From NCBI GenBank assembly GCA_964484795.1, contig CAZAFN010000029.1:1-15728 (forward strand): 15,728 nt of DNA. Direction: 5' to 3'. The translations under genes and the position numbers were made by a program. Of this stretch, positions 1 to 7,348 are shown piece by piece (the stretch's first letter is position 1; each line of letters begins with the position of its first letter). Origin of the DNA: CAZAFN01 sp964484795 (lineage in GTDB: Bacteria; Pseudomonadota; Alphaproteobacteria; Methylaequorales; Methylaequoraceae). The notes under the pieces were generated by a model. That model was not told the DNA's origin. It saw nothing but the letters and a program-made list of their open reading frames with translations, and made no database searches.

Positions 1-145
1 GATCAATATCATATGGAGACTTATCTGGTAGAAATTCATAATCACGAATAAAAACTGTACCGGGAAAGCTAACCCTCCAATTAATTTTTTTTAATTTTTG
101 ATTAAAATTTAAAATGTTTTTGGAAAATTTATAGTTTGAAATCAT
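1..145 (-). CDS. Start of an unrecognised gene running off the window (possible nucleotidyltransferase-like)
   Basis: An ATG at 145 opens a frame that stays open to base 1 (48 codons, 3' end outside). It begins MISNYKFSKNILNF, has a Lys-rich stretch, then RVSFPGTVFIRDYEFLPDKS and PYDID. The RDYEFLP...DID pattern faintly recalls nucleotidyltransferase-like proteins of capsule loci that begin a metal-binding DID motif after RNYExLP, but the part shown is too short to be sure. The 48-base spacer after the radical SAM gene, the same strand and the same composition place it in the same cluster. Confidence 0.55.
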   Translation of the reverse strand, partial: MISNYKFSKNILNFNQKLKKINWRVSFPGTVFIRDYEFLPDKSPYDID

Positions 146-193
146 AATGAATAATCAAATTCAGCTTTATTGATATTTGTAAAAGTTTTTAAA

Positions 194-1408
194 TTAATGC
201 CTTAAAACTATAGATTTTATCTTTTCAGCATATTCACCTTTGCTTTGCAAAACGGATACTACCTCTTCAACATAATTTTGATAAAAACCTTCATCTTTTG
301 ATGGATGTTTGTAAATTAAATATTGTATTAATGAATTAACAATTGAATCAAGTCTCTTGTCTGGTCTAAAACAATCATCACAAGGAGGATATTTCTTCAG
401 GTTATTAGATTCATGAGCTACTTGGAGTTTTTTTAGACCTTTTGAATGTTGTAATTCTCTGTATGTTTTCTTTTTAATATCTCCAATTACAAGTTCACCA
501 TGATAATCTCTGCAACAAGCTGAAACGGTTCCATCAACGTTAATCCATAATGGATCTCCACCTGGTCTGAAACACATTAAGTTCTTATGGGTGAAATTGG
601 GAAATAAGTTAACCTTATTAAAATAAGTATTGTCAGGAGCTAAACCAGTGACAACTGAGAAACTCATGTCGTGCTCAGGACTCAAAACATATTTGCTAAA
701 AAGTCTAATAAATTTACCAACTTCACCTACGTTATCTTTAGACAAACAACAATGAATTTTTACTGCCATTCCTCGAGTTATTAATTTCTCATTACTTAAC
801 TCAAGTTGTTCGATAAGAGTTTCAAAATTTCCTCCTATTCTAATCTTCTCGTATGTTTCTTTTGTAGCCCCATCAACTGAGAATGAAATTGAAGGACAAA
901 TATCCAGATACTCTAAAAGTGTATCTAGATGTCTCTCAAGTAATAGTCCATTAGTACAAATTGAAGCCATCATATTGAATTCTCTTAGTGCATGCATTAC
1001 TTCAGGAAGCCTAGGGTTTGCCAATGGGTCGCCAAGAGTATGAAGAGCCAGATATTCAATATTGTCCAAAGACAGTTTGTGAAGTATTTGATTTAGAAGT
1101 TCATTTCCCATTCTCCCTCTTTGCCTAGTTGCCGACATAGTTTGACACATTGCACAATTTAAGTTGCAGGTGTTATTTATCTCCAAAATTGCAAATTTAG
1201 AATAGTTGGGTTCCTGATATTTCTTAGGCTTTATTTTTTCATAGGGATTTTTTTCAATGTCAACAAGCAAATTTAAAGTTTTTTCCAACTTTCTATCCCA
1301 AGATTGCTTATCAAACCTGATTTTATATCCCCAAACTCTGTATTTATTGATTAAAGATGGAAATTTTTCTTTAATAATTTTTTTTGTTTTTCTTATTAAT
1401 TTTTTCAT
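194..1408 (-). CDS. Radical SAM/SPASM-domain protein
   Basis: Uses a [4Fe-4S] cluster to cleave S-adenosylmethionine and start radical chemistry. The cluster motif CNLNCAMC is at residues 81-88 (Cys81, Cys85, Cys88), after the strand KFAILEINNT. THLGDP-like positions appear as LHTLGDPLANP, the glycine-rich SAM-binding region. The C-terminal third has SPASM-type cysteines: MCFRPGG, ACCRDY after VDGTVS, and PPCDDCF, which would hold auxiliary Fe-S clusters. The 404-residue length is normal. About 75 Lys-rich residues precede the core. SPASM proteins of this kind are recurrent in LPS/capsule clusters, where they may dehydrogenate, epimerise or deaminate sugars, but no substrate can be assigned here. 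The start is preceded by no strong ribosome binding site and overlaps a short leader frame. Confidence 0.88.
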   Translation of the reverse strand: MKKLIRKTKKIIKEKFPSLINKYRVWGYKIRFDKQSWDRKLEKTLNLLVDIEKNPYEKIKPKKYQEPNYSKFAILEINNTCNLNCAMCQTMSATRQRGRMGNELLNQILHKLSLDNIEYLALHTLGDPLANPRLPEVMHALREFNMMASICTNGLLLERHLDTLLEYLDICPSISFSVDGATKETYEKIRIGGNFETLIEQLELSNEKLITRGMAVKIHCCLSKDNVGEVGKFIRLFSKYVLSPEHDMSFSVVTGLAPDNTYFNKVNLFPNFTHKNLMCFRPGGDPLWINVDGTVSACCRDYHGELVIGDIKKKTYRELQHSKGLKKLQVAHESNNLKKYPPCDDCFRPDKRLDSIVNSLIQYLIYKHPSKDEGFYQNYVEEVVSVLQSKGEYAEKIKSIVLRH

Positions 1409-1452
1409 AACGTTTTCAAATCCAATAATTCTTCAAATGACATTTTTTGCAT
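1405..1452 (-). CDS. Possible 15-codon leader ORF coupled to the radical SAM gene
   Basis: ATG at 1452 opens a short frame, MQKMSFEELLDLKTL, ending with a TGA that overlaps the radical SAM start as ATGA. The ATG directly follows an in-frame TAA, so it is not the tail of a longer gene. No clear ribosome binding site is visible. The overlap pattern matches the real gene junctions in this cluster, which argues for translation; the size argues for caution. It may couple or regulate translation of the downstream gene. Confidence 0.3.
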   Translation of the reverse strand: MQKMSFEELLDLKTL

Positions 1453-1468
1453 TTAATCACTTTTAAGG

Positions 1469-1474
1469 ATTATA
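1469..1474 (-). promoter_or_regulatory. TATAAT -10-like box before the leader ORF and radical SAM gene
   Basis: A perfect TATAAT on the minus strand lies in the 85-base gap after the deacetylase stop, 16 bases before the ATG of the short leader ORF. No convincing -35 box sits 16-18 bases upstream, only a T8 run. An internal promoter is possible but weakly supported. Confidence 0.25.
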
Positions 1475-1493
1475 CCTAGAAAAAAAAATATTT

Positions 1494-2492
1494 CTATTTT
1501 CTCAAATTCTTATCAAAAAATGGAAATGGAAGATTCCAAAAACCAACCATTATTCTTTTCAGATCAAACAAACTAGCATCAAATTTATTAACACCTGTGA
1601 TTGCTGAAGGACAAAATCGAATTTTTTTCTTTTTTAAAAAATCTTTAATTTTCTTGTTATAATGATTTCTTTGACCCTCAGGGTATGAGTAATCAAAAAC
1701 CTTTCTTTGAAGATTGTATTCTAGCAAGTCAATTGACAAATTGATGTCTTTTTTTGCATCCTCTATGGATTGAAGAGAAAGTATATCATGATAGGTTGAA
1801 TGCCCTCCTATTGTAAATAGTTTATTTGAATCCATTGTTTTAATTTGGTTCCAAGATAATTTTCGATAATTCAAAGAAGCTTCCTCTGAAGGTTCAACTC
1901 CTGTAGCATAGATTATATAGTCAACTATATGATCTTTTTCTGACTTTTTGCATATCTTACAAAATTTTTTAATTAATTCTAATGAAATTACTTTCTCTGA
2001 AGGATTCTTTAATTTTAGTTCAATTTTTTCTTTTCCTAGTCTAATAATAATTTTTGATTTTTTAGTTCTATTGATACAATCTTCTAGTATATCTGTCCAA
2101 AACATCTTCGTTGAATTCATTAATCCAGAAGAAACATAGAATGTTGCCGGAACATTAAATCCCTCCAATATAGGTGCTGCCATTGTGAAGTTATTTTCAT
2201 ATCCATCATCAAATGTGATTAAAACTGAGTTTTCCTTAATTTTTTTTTTTTTTAAAATAAATTCTAAAAGTTCATTTACACTTAATATATTTAGATTCTT
2301 TTTTATAAATTTTATTTGTTCATAAAAGTTGTCTTGATTAATATGTTTCATTGCATAATTTTCTATACCTCTTGATTTCACGTTACTTACACCATGATAT
2401 AATAAAATTTTAAACGAATTAGCGGCATTAAAGTTTTGCAAGTTCTGATAATAATTTTCTATGGAATTTGTAAAAATATTTTTATAGTTCAT
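1494..2492 (-). CDS. NodB-type polysaccharide deacetylase
   Basis: Metal-dependent carbohydrate deacetylase of the NodB homology family, 332 residues. Motif 1 is TFDDGY (93-98, Asp95/Asp96), motif 2 is HSTYH (His231/His235) and motif 3 is YSYPEG (268-273). FKILLYHGVS near the N terminus is also typical. There is a long insertion (about residues 130-215) between motifs 1 and 2 with Lys-rich helices and three Cys. No signal peptide is evident, so it may act in the cytoplasm on a precursor or lipid-linked glycan rather than outside the cell. It is coupled to the formyltransferase by ATGA. Removing N-acetyl and adding N-formyl on the same amine is a plausible joint activity, but this is inference. 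Confidence 0.88.
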   Translation of the reverse strand: MNYKNIFTNSIENYYQNLQNFNAANSFKILLYHGVSNVKSRGIENYAMKHINQDNFYEQIKFIKKNLNILSVNELLEFILKKKKIKENSVLITFDDGYENNFTMAAPILEGFNVPATFYVSSGLMNSTKMFWTDILEDCINRTKKSKIIIRLGKEKIELKLKNPSEKVISLELIKKFCKICKKSEKDHIVDYIIYATGVEPSEEASLNYRKLSWNQIKTMDSNKLFTIGGHSTYHDILSLQSIEDAKKDINLSIDLLEYNLQRKVFDYSYPEGQRNHYNKKIKDFLKKKKIRFCPSAITGVNKFDASLFDLKRIMVGFWNLPFPFFDKNLRK

Positions 2493-3190
2493 TTGATTAA
2501 TATTTCTTTTAATCTTAATTCAAGTTCGTCCTTAATCCTTTTTGGCATGAATGAAAAGTAATTTCCCTTTTTTTTTGGAGGAGTTGATATAATTTTTTTT
2601 GTTATCAAAAAAGATTTTAAAAAATTATGAACTAACTTAACTGCTAACTCGGTTGTTATCGCTCTTAATTTGAAGCATTTAAGATTTATAAATTCTTTTA
2701 TATTTTCTTGTTTTATTATTTCTCCAGTATCAAGTTGTTTATCAATTCGATGAATCGTAACACCTATATTTTTTAAATCATTGTAATAAATGGGCCATAA
2801 TTCACAATCAATACCTCTATATTTTTGAGTGATACCTCTGTGAACATTTATCATTCCATATTTAAAGAGTTTGAATATTTTATCATTAATTTTTCTCGTT
2901 CCAAAAACAACACCAAGATCTGGTTTAATTTTTTGCATAATTCGAACTGATTCATCATTATTAATATTTTTTACATATTTAATTTTTTTTAAATTAATCT
3001 TTATCATTTCTTTCCATCTTTTTTTTTCAAAAGTTTCTATTTTTTTTTCCCATTTAGATTTAACATCGAACTTAGGTGATATTTTTTCTGTCTCAGACAA
3101 AACAAAATCAAAGTCAACATTATGTGACTTTAAAAAATTAAGAAAATACCAATGATGGGTTGAACCACTTGTTAAAAAAAGTAGTTTCAC
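2489..3190 (-). CDS. Formyltransferase-fold protein, probable sugar N-formyltransferase
   Basis: Transfers a formyl group from N10-formyltetrahydrofolate to an amine. The fold's catalytic residues are visible: Asn115 and His117 in GMINVHRGI, and Asp154 in QLDTGEII, with the supporting KYRG and WPIY segments. At 233 residues it is shorter than Met-tRNA formyltransferase (about 310) and lacks that enzyme's C-terminal tRNA-binding domain, as sugar formyltransferases do (VioF, WbkC, FdtF types). The start is GTG within the GTGA overlap with the NeuB-like gene, and the end overlaps the deacetylase start as ATGA. This tight coupling suggests action on the same sugar, for example N-formylation of an amino-nonulosonate or a 4-amino-4,6-dideoxyhexose. 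The substrate is inference. Confidence 0.87.
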   Translation of the reverse strand: MKLLFLTSGSTHHWYFLNFLKSHNVDFDFVLSETEKISPKFDVKSKWEKKIETFEKKRWKEMIKINLKKIKYVKNINNDESVRIMQKIKPDLGVVFGTRKINDKIFKLFKYGMINVHRGITQKYRGIDCELWPIYYNDLKNIGVTIHRIDKQLDTGEIIKQENIKEFINLKCFKLRAITTELAVKLVHNFLKSFLITKKIISTPPKKKGNYFSFMPKRIKDELELRLKEILIK

Positions 3191-3873
3191 TTTATCTTGT
3201 CTAATAATTTAAAAATTGCTCTGCCGTTATTTACTAACATTTTAAATTCATTTGGAGTTAAACTTAGCGCATGGTCTCTGATTGTTGTATCTGACTTATC
3301 TAAAGTAAAATGTTTTTCAATTATTTGTGCACCTCTTGAAATGGCAATTAATGCCAACTCATTTCCAATTGAATGATCGCTTACTCCAAGAATATTTGAA
3401 GACTTGAAGATTCTTGGAAAGTTTTTTAATTCCCATGGTGCAGTCGGATAATTAGATTTACACCATAAATACTTTATTCTTTCATTTTTTTTAAATGGAA
3501 GATTTTTCTTCTTCCAAAAACCAAGAGATACAAAGGTTTCCTTTTTTTCAGCTATAATTTTTTTTGCAAGTTCAAAATTATCAACCAGTGTCCTTGATGC
3601 GATTTTATACCTTCGTAAGTTATATTTTTTAATCATACTCAAAGCTTCCTCAGTGAATATAGAAAACATTGGTTCAATTTCATAGAACTGCGATATTTTT
3701 AGGATTAATTTAATAACTTTATCATTAATGTGATTTATTTCGTTTTTTTTTCCTCTCCATCCTAACTGAAATTTAACTATATCTGCTCCTGACAGTTTTG
3801 CTTGACGAATTAATTCGTGAAGCAATCCAATGTTGCCATTATAATTCAGACCAATTTCAGCAATAAAAATCAA
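3187..3873 (-). CDS. neuB: Minimal NeuB-like nonulosonic acid synthase, without SAF domain
   Basis: Condenses phosphoenolpyruvate with a hexosamine-derived substrate to form a nine-carbon acid. Canonical NeuB motifs occur in order: AEIGLNYNG (5-13), GADIVKFQ (29-36), YKIAS (89-93), WCKSNYPTAP for the usual CTSxYPT, GVSDHSIG (163-170), IIEKHFTLDK (184-193) and RDHALSL (199-205). Usual NeuB is about 340 residues; this is 228. The C-terminal SAF/antifreeze domain is absent and the loop after KFQ is shortened by several dozen residues. The start is TTG, with AGGA six bases upstream; the nearby ATG at 3880 is in another frame and soon stops. The 3' end overlaps the formyltransferase as GTGA, implying translational coupling. 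It could be active on an unusual substrate or be a non-canonical paralogue. Confidence 0.85.
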   Translation of the reverse strand: MIFIAEIGLNYNGNIGLLHELIRQAKLSGADIVKFQLGWRGKKNEINHINDKVIKLILKISQFYEIEPMFSIFTEEALSMIKKYNLRRYKIASRTLVDNFELAKKIIAEKKETFVSLGFWKKKNLPFKKNERIKYLWCKSNYPTAPWELKNFPRIFKSSNILGVSDHSIGNELALIAISRGAQIIEKHFTLDKSDTTIRDHALSLTPNEFKMLVNNGRAIFKLLDKIK

Positions 3874-3902
3874 TTTGCATCCTAATCATAAGATTAATGA
3901 CG

Positions 3903-3933
3903 ATAATATTTTATTATTTAATAAAGATATTAT
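3903..3933. repeat. 31-base AT-only inverted repeat (13-bp stem, one bulge)
   Basis: ATAATAT plus TTTATT on one side pair with AATAAA plus ATATTAT on the other, leaving a four-base loop and a single bulged C on the minus strand. It lies about 30 bases upstream of the NeuB-like start and overlaps the candidate -10 box. No U-run follows on the minus strand, so it is not a classic intrinsic terminator for this transcript. It could be an operator or mRNA hairpin, or chance. Confidence 0.45.
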
Positions 3934-3956
3934 TTAAATCTTAATTTTTTTGTAAA
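3927..3956 (-). promoter_or_regulatory. Candidate sigma-70-type promoter ahead of the NeuB-formyltransferase-deacetylase trio
   Basis: Minus strand: TTTACA (3956-3951), an 18-base spacer, and TAATAT (3932-3927), in the 109-base gap before the NeuB-like gene. The -35 box matches five of six consensus bases, the -10 box four. In AT-rich DNA such matches occur by chance, so only the location adds weight. Confidence 0.28.
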
Positions 3957-3982
3957 GTAATTTTAAAATCTTTTTTAAATAC

Positions 3983-5287
3983 TTAATTTTTTGATTTAAA
4001 AAAAATTCCCATATCTTTCATAAAAGGTGGCTCTTTATGAATCAGTTCATCAAAATAGCTTTCATAATATAATTTATCTTTTTTTGCGTAACGTCTATTA
4101 AAATAAATATTTATAATCCTTATTAAAATTTTTGGAACTCTAACTCTGGATCTACTAGAACCTAAGTCTTTTGACAAGAAATTCTGAATTACTTTTACAA
4201 TTCTAAATACAGCAGGCTCCAATACAGAAGAATCGCAATAATCTTCGTACTGTTTTTTAACTTCTTTACTTTTAAACGTAAGTTTTTTTTCTGATTTTAT
4301 AATTTCTATCAATTTATCTAATGATTTTGGACAAAAAGAATTTTCTTGCCAAAGTCTTAGCATTTTAAATTTTTTCCAGTATGAAAATGTGCCTGCAATA
4401 TAATCAATAATTATTAAAGGAATTCCTAATTTATATGTTTCAATAAATGATGAAGTAGTAGGAGTAATTATATAATCTTGTTTTTTCGCCCACTCTGCAA
4501 AAATCAATGAACTATCAACCTCTAGTCTATCTCCGTAACCTCTTAATTGAGCATTAACATATTTCTCAGTTCCATCAATTTGTTCGAGTGGATGTGGTCT
4601 GATACTCACAGAATAATCTGTTTTTTCAAGAATTTCTTTAATTATTTTATGATTAATTACAAAGTCTTTACATTGTATTATTACTCTTGAAAGATTTCCA
4701 ATGTTTGCAATATTTACGATTGTCGGTTGACCTGTCACACTATTTATACTTGGGAATCTTCCAATTATACCTATAGATTTTTTTTTCTTTATTTTTCTTT
4801 CTAACATAAAACTAGCAATGTCAAGTTTTGGGTTTCCAACGGTAATAATCTTTTTTTTATTTTTTTTTTCTAAAACACTTTGCATTTCTTTAGTAACAAT
4901 TTTTCCCCAACATAGATATAAATCAAAATTATTTATTAAATCTTTGTTGTCCTCTAGTATTGCGTCTAATTTACCATCCCTTCTTCCTAGCTTTAAATCA
5001 TATTGCAAATAAAAACCCTCAGGATCGATAATAATGATTTTTAAATTTGGGAATTTTTTTCTAAGAACAGCTGACTGACTTAATGTTTGGGTGATAAAAA
5101 GGTCTGGTTTCCACAATTTAATGTTTTTAAGAATATTAGAGGGCGCTGATAAAAGAACTTCAAAATGGAAATTTTCTAAAACCCTTCTGAGAAAAAAACA
5201 AACTCCAATATCCCTTCTTAAAATACTAACATTAATTAATATTCTAAATTTAGAATTGAATATTTTTTTTTTATAAATTTTTTTCAT
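3983..5287 (-). CDS. Surface carbohydrate biosynthesis protein, GT-B-like
   Basis: A 434-residue cytoplasmic-looking protein without signal peptide. It matches what I know of the 'surface carbohydrate biosynthesis protein' family found in lipopolysaccharide and nonulosonate loci. Features: RILINVSILRRDIGVCFFL (N-terminal strand-helix), KPDLFITQTLSQ, an acidic IIIDPEGFY, DLYLCWGKI, VGNPKLD, then IGIIGRFPSIN at the start of a second Rossmann-like lobe, SVSIRPHPLEQIDG, and ITPTTSSFIETYKLGIPLIII, which looks like a GT-B donor site. The RPHPLEQ/TTSSFIE elements resemble CDP-glycerol or KDO-type transferases, so transfer of an activated sugar is plausible but not proven. The start overlaps the SpsF-like gene by 17 bases. 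A 109-base spacer follows, the longest gene-free stretch in this part of the cluster. Confidence 0.7.
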   Translation of the reverse strand: MKKIYKKKIFNSKFRILINVSILRRDIGVCFFLRRVLENFHFEVLLSAPSNILKNIKLWKPDLFITQTLSQSAVLRKKFPNLKIIIIDPEGFYLQYDLKLGRRDGKLDAILEDNKDLINNFDLYLCWGKIVTKEMQSVLEKKNKKKIITVGNPKLDIASFMLERKIKKKKSIGIIGRFPSINSVTGQPTIVNIANIGNLSRVIIQCKDFVINHKIIKEILEKTDYSVSIRPHPLEQIDGTEKYVNAQLRGYGDRLEVDSSLIFAEWAKKQDYIITPTTSSFIETYKLGIPLIIIDYIAGTFSYWKKFKMLRLWQENSFCPKSLDKLIEIIKSEKKLTFKSKEVKKQYEDYCDSSVLEPAVFRIVKVIQNFLSKDLGSSRSRVRVPKILIRIINIYFNRRYAKKDKLYYESYFDELIHKEPPFMKDMGIFFKSKN

Positions 5288-5969
5288 ACTTTTTTAAATA
5301 TTTTACTAGTTCATTCAGATTATATTTTTTCTTAGATGATACTTTACTCAAAAGCCATTCGCTTTTTTTTATGTCATCTATAACATCAACAGCAAAGTTG
5401 AGGTTTTCAATATCTTTAATAATTGAACTAATATTTTTAATTCTAAATTTTTGTGTATTGTTATAAATATAACTAGTTATATGTTCTAAATATGAAGAAT
5501 TCTTTGTTTGACTTTTAATGATTTTCAGGCACTCCACCCCTAAAACCTCTGCAGTTAATCCGTATGGAAAAGTTTTTGTGAGAGAATTAGTAGCTAGATC
5601 TAGATCAAATTTTATATGTAAATTGATTAGGTCTTCAATTAATTTTGAACTATAAAAAGGACGATCCCCACAAATTCTTGCAAATCTTTTCAGTCCAAAA
5701 AAATCACAACAATCTAAAGCTCTTTTTAAAACATTATTTTCAGAACCTCTAAAAACCTTAACCTCTTCCTTAAGTGCAAAAGATTCAATTATATCATCTG
5801 ATTTTTTTGCTGTTGTTGCTACAATAATTGGATATTTTTTTTTCAATTGTTTAGCTATATCAATAACTCTTCCTAACAATGGTCTATCACAAATCTTAAT
5901 TAGAGCCTTTCCGTATAACCTGCATGAATTGTATCTAGAAAAAATAATTAATCCTGTATCACTATACAT
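5271..5969 (-). CDS. SpsF/CMP-KDO-synthetase-like cytidylyltransferase
   Basis: Nucleotidyltransferase of the cytidylyltransferase family (CMP-KDO synthetase, SpsF), 232 residues. The N-terminal nucleotide loop reads SRYNSCRLYGKAL, matching the family pattern RxxSxRLPGK except that Pro is Tyr. Downstream are DRPLLGRVIDIAK, IIVATT with KKSDDII, VFRGSENNVLKRALDCC and ARICGDRPFYSSKLI, the last being the metal and sugar-site segment around GDxP. The likely reaction is CTP plus sugar acid (or phosphosugar) to CMP/CDP-sugar. Its start lies 7 bases after the fusion gene, and its 3' end overlaps the next gene by 17 bases. With the NeuA-like domain next door, two cytidylyltransferase folds are adjacent. 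SpsF-family proteins in nonulosonate loci often sit beside NeuB homologues, as here. Confidence 0.85.
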   Translation of the reverse strand: MYSDTGLIIFSRYNSCRLYGKALIKICDRPLLGRVIDIAKQLKKKYPIIVATTAKKSDDIIESFALKEEVKVFRGSENNVLKRALDCCDFFGLKRFARICGDRPFYSSKLIEDLINLHIKFDLDLATNSLTKTFPYGLTAEVLGVECLKIIKSQTKNSSYLEHITSYIYNNTQKFRIKNISSIIKDIENLNFAVDVIDDIKKSEWLLSKVSSKKKYNLNELVKYLKKYEKNL

Positions 5970-5976
5970 AAAAAAT

Positions 5977-7341
5977 TTATATTAATTTTTTTACTAAAAT
6001 CTTAGCTAAATTCCAACCAAATTTTGAATTTATGTCCAAACCAGATATTTCATCAACATTTACGTGTCCTATTCTATTGTCGTTATGACTTTTCCTGAGC
6101 ATAGATCCCCTTCTTACTAAATAGATTCCTCCAGATTCTTCAAAAAATTCATTTTTCTCTTGTTTAACATAAAAAGAGCTATGAACAGGTGACATACTTT
6201 GCCCGCTATGCTTATACATAAATTTATTTACAGGTTTCATAGAAATCACTCTTTCTGTTCCAAAAATATCCATTGTATCAAGAGACATATCAATAAATTT
6301 ACAATCTTTAAATGGATACTCTATATATAAAACACAAACACTTTGAAAATGATTAAGATTCTTAGGTAAATTATTAAATAAATCTGTCAACGTTTGATCA
6401 ACCGAAATACCAAATCTTGCCATTTGCCAATCTCTTTTAAAGGTTTTTACCCTTCTTTTGTATTTATTTTTTATATATTCAATAATTTCCTCATCTGGGG
6501 TTGTAACAATAACATTAGAAACTCTTTTTGCTTTTAAAGCTGATTCAATAGTCCAATCCACAACTAACTTATCACCAAGTTTATTCATAGCTAAAGAGGT
6601 TTGGTCAATTTTTTTTCCCCTAATTGGTATCACTGCAAGACAATTTTTAATTGACCTAGAAATTTGGGCGTTTTTTTTTAGTATTTTAGCTCTTGTATCA
6701 AGAATTGTTGAATGATTTTTAGTTAAGTTATCTCCATGTTGTCTATAAAAAAAAAGTGGTAAATTTATATTTGTTACTCCGTAGTTTTTTATTAATTTCA
6801 CCCATAAATCCCACCCATCTTGACAATGATAAGATTCATCATATCCTCCCACGATTTGTAAATAATCTCTCCTAATCATAGTACATGCTCCATGAGCAGG
6901 TTGATCCAAAAGGGTAACCTCGGTAAAATCATGTCTTCTTATCAAATTAATGATATTATTATTTTCATCAACAGTGAAGTAATCTGGAAAAACTAAACCC
7001 AATTTTTTTTTTTTTTCTAACGTTAAGCACATAATCTCTAAAGCATTTTTGTCTAAATAATCATCAGCATCTAATCGCATTATATATTTACCGCGCGCAA
7101 ATCTGAGTGCAATGTTGTTAGCTGCATTTAATCCAATGTTTTCCTGAAGGATAATTTTAATTTTGTTATTTTTAAAATATTTTTCTAATCTATCTCTAGA
7201 ATCATCTTCTGATCCGTTATCAATAAAAATTATTTCAAAATCTTTGAATGTTTGTTTTAAAACACTATCAATAGCTTGCTCTAGATATCGACCATAATTG
7301 TGGTTTACAATATATACAGATATAATTGGATCTTTACTCAT
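5977..7341 (-). CDS. Fusion protein: GT2 glycosyltransferase + NeuA-like CMP-acylneuraminate synthetase domain
   Basis: Residues 1-220 form a GT-A family 2 glycosyltransferase: ISVYIVNHNYGRYLEQAIDS, FIDNGSEDDS, the metal-binding DADDY (91-95), GGYDES and QDGWDLW. Residues 233-454 resemble CMP-sialic acid synthetase: AVIPIRGKK, a strand-helix DWTIESALKAKRVSNVIVTT with PDEEI, then GGIYLVRRGSM and a C-terminal EISGLDINSKFGWNLAK that recalls the acid-rich DIDxxxD end of NeuA. The signature loop is altered: the usual IPARxGSKG is IPIRGKKIDQ, keeping the Arg but not the Gly-Ser-Lys. It could activate a nonulosonic acid with CTP, or be a degenerate domain that positions substrate for the transferase. 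Cytoplasmic; no membrane segments seen. ATG start 7 bases after the asnB-like stop. Confidence 0.85.
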   Translation of the reverse strand: MSKDPIISVYIVNHNYGRYLEQAIDSVLKQTFKDFEIIFIDNGSEDDSRDRLEKYFKNNKIKIILQENIGLNAANNIALRFARGKYIMRLDADDYLDKNALEIMCLTLEKKKKLGLVFPDYFTVDENNNIINLIRRHDFTEVTLLDQPAHGACTMIRRDYLQIVGGYDESYHCQDGWDLWVKLIKNYGVTNINLPLFFYRQHGDNLTKNHSTILDTRAKILKKNAQISRSIKNCLAVIPIRGKKIDQTSLAMNKLGDKLVVDWTIESALKAKRVSNVIVTTPDEEIIEYIKNKYKRRVKTFKRDWQMARFGISVDQTLTDLFNNLPKNLNHFQSVCVLYIEYPFKDCKFIDMSLDTMDIFGTERVISMKPVNKFMYKHSGQSMSPVHSSFYVKQEKNEFFEESGGIYLVRRGSMLRKSHNDNRIGHVNVDEISGLDINSKFGWNLAKILVKKLI

Positions 7342-7348
7342 TTTATTT

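Noticed and set aside
2489..3190. Methionyl-tRNA formyltransferase (fmt)
   Set aside because: It is too short, lacks the C-terminal tRNA-binding domain and sits in a sugar cluster coupled to NeuB-like and deacetylase genes.
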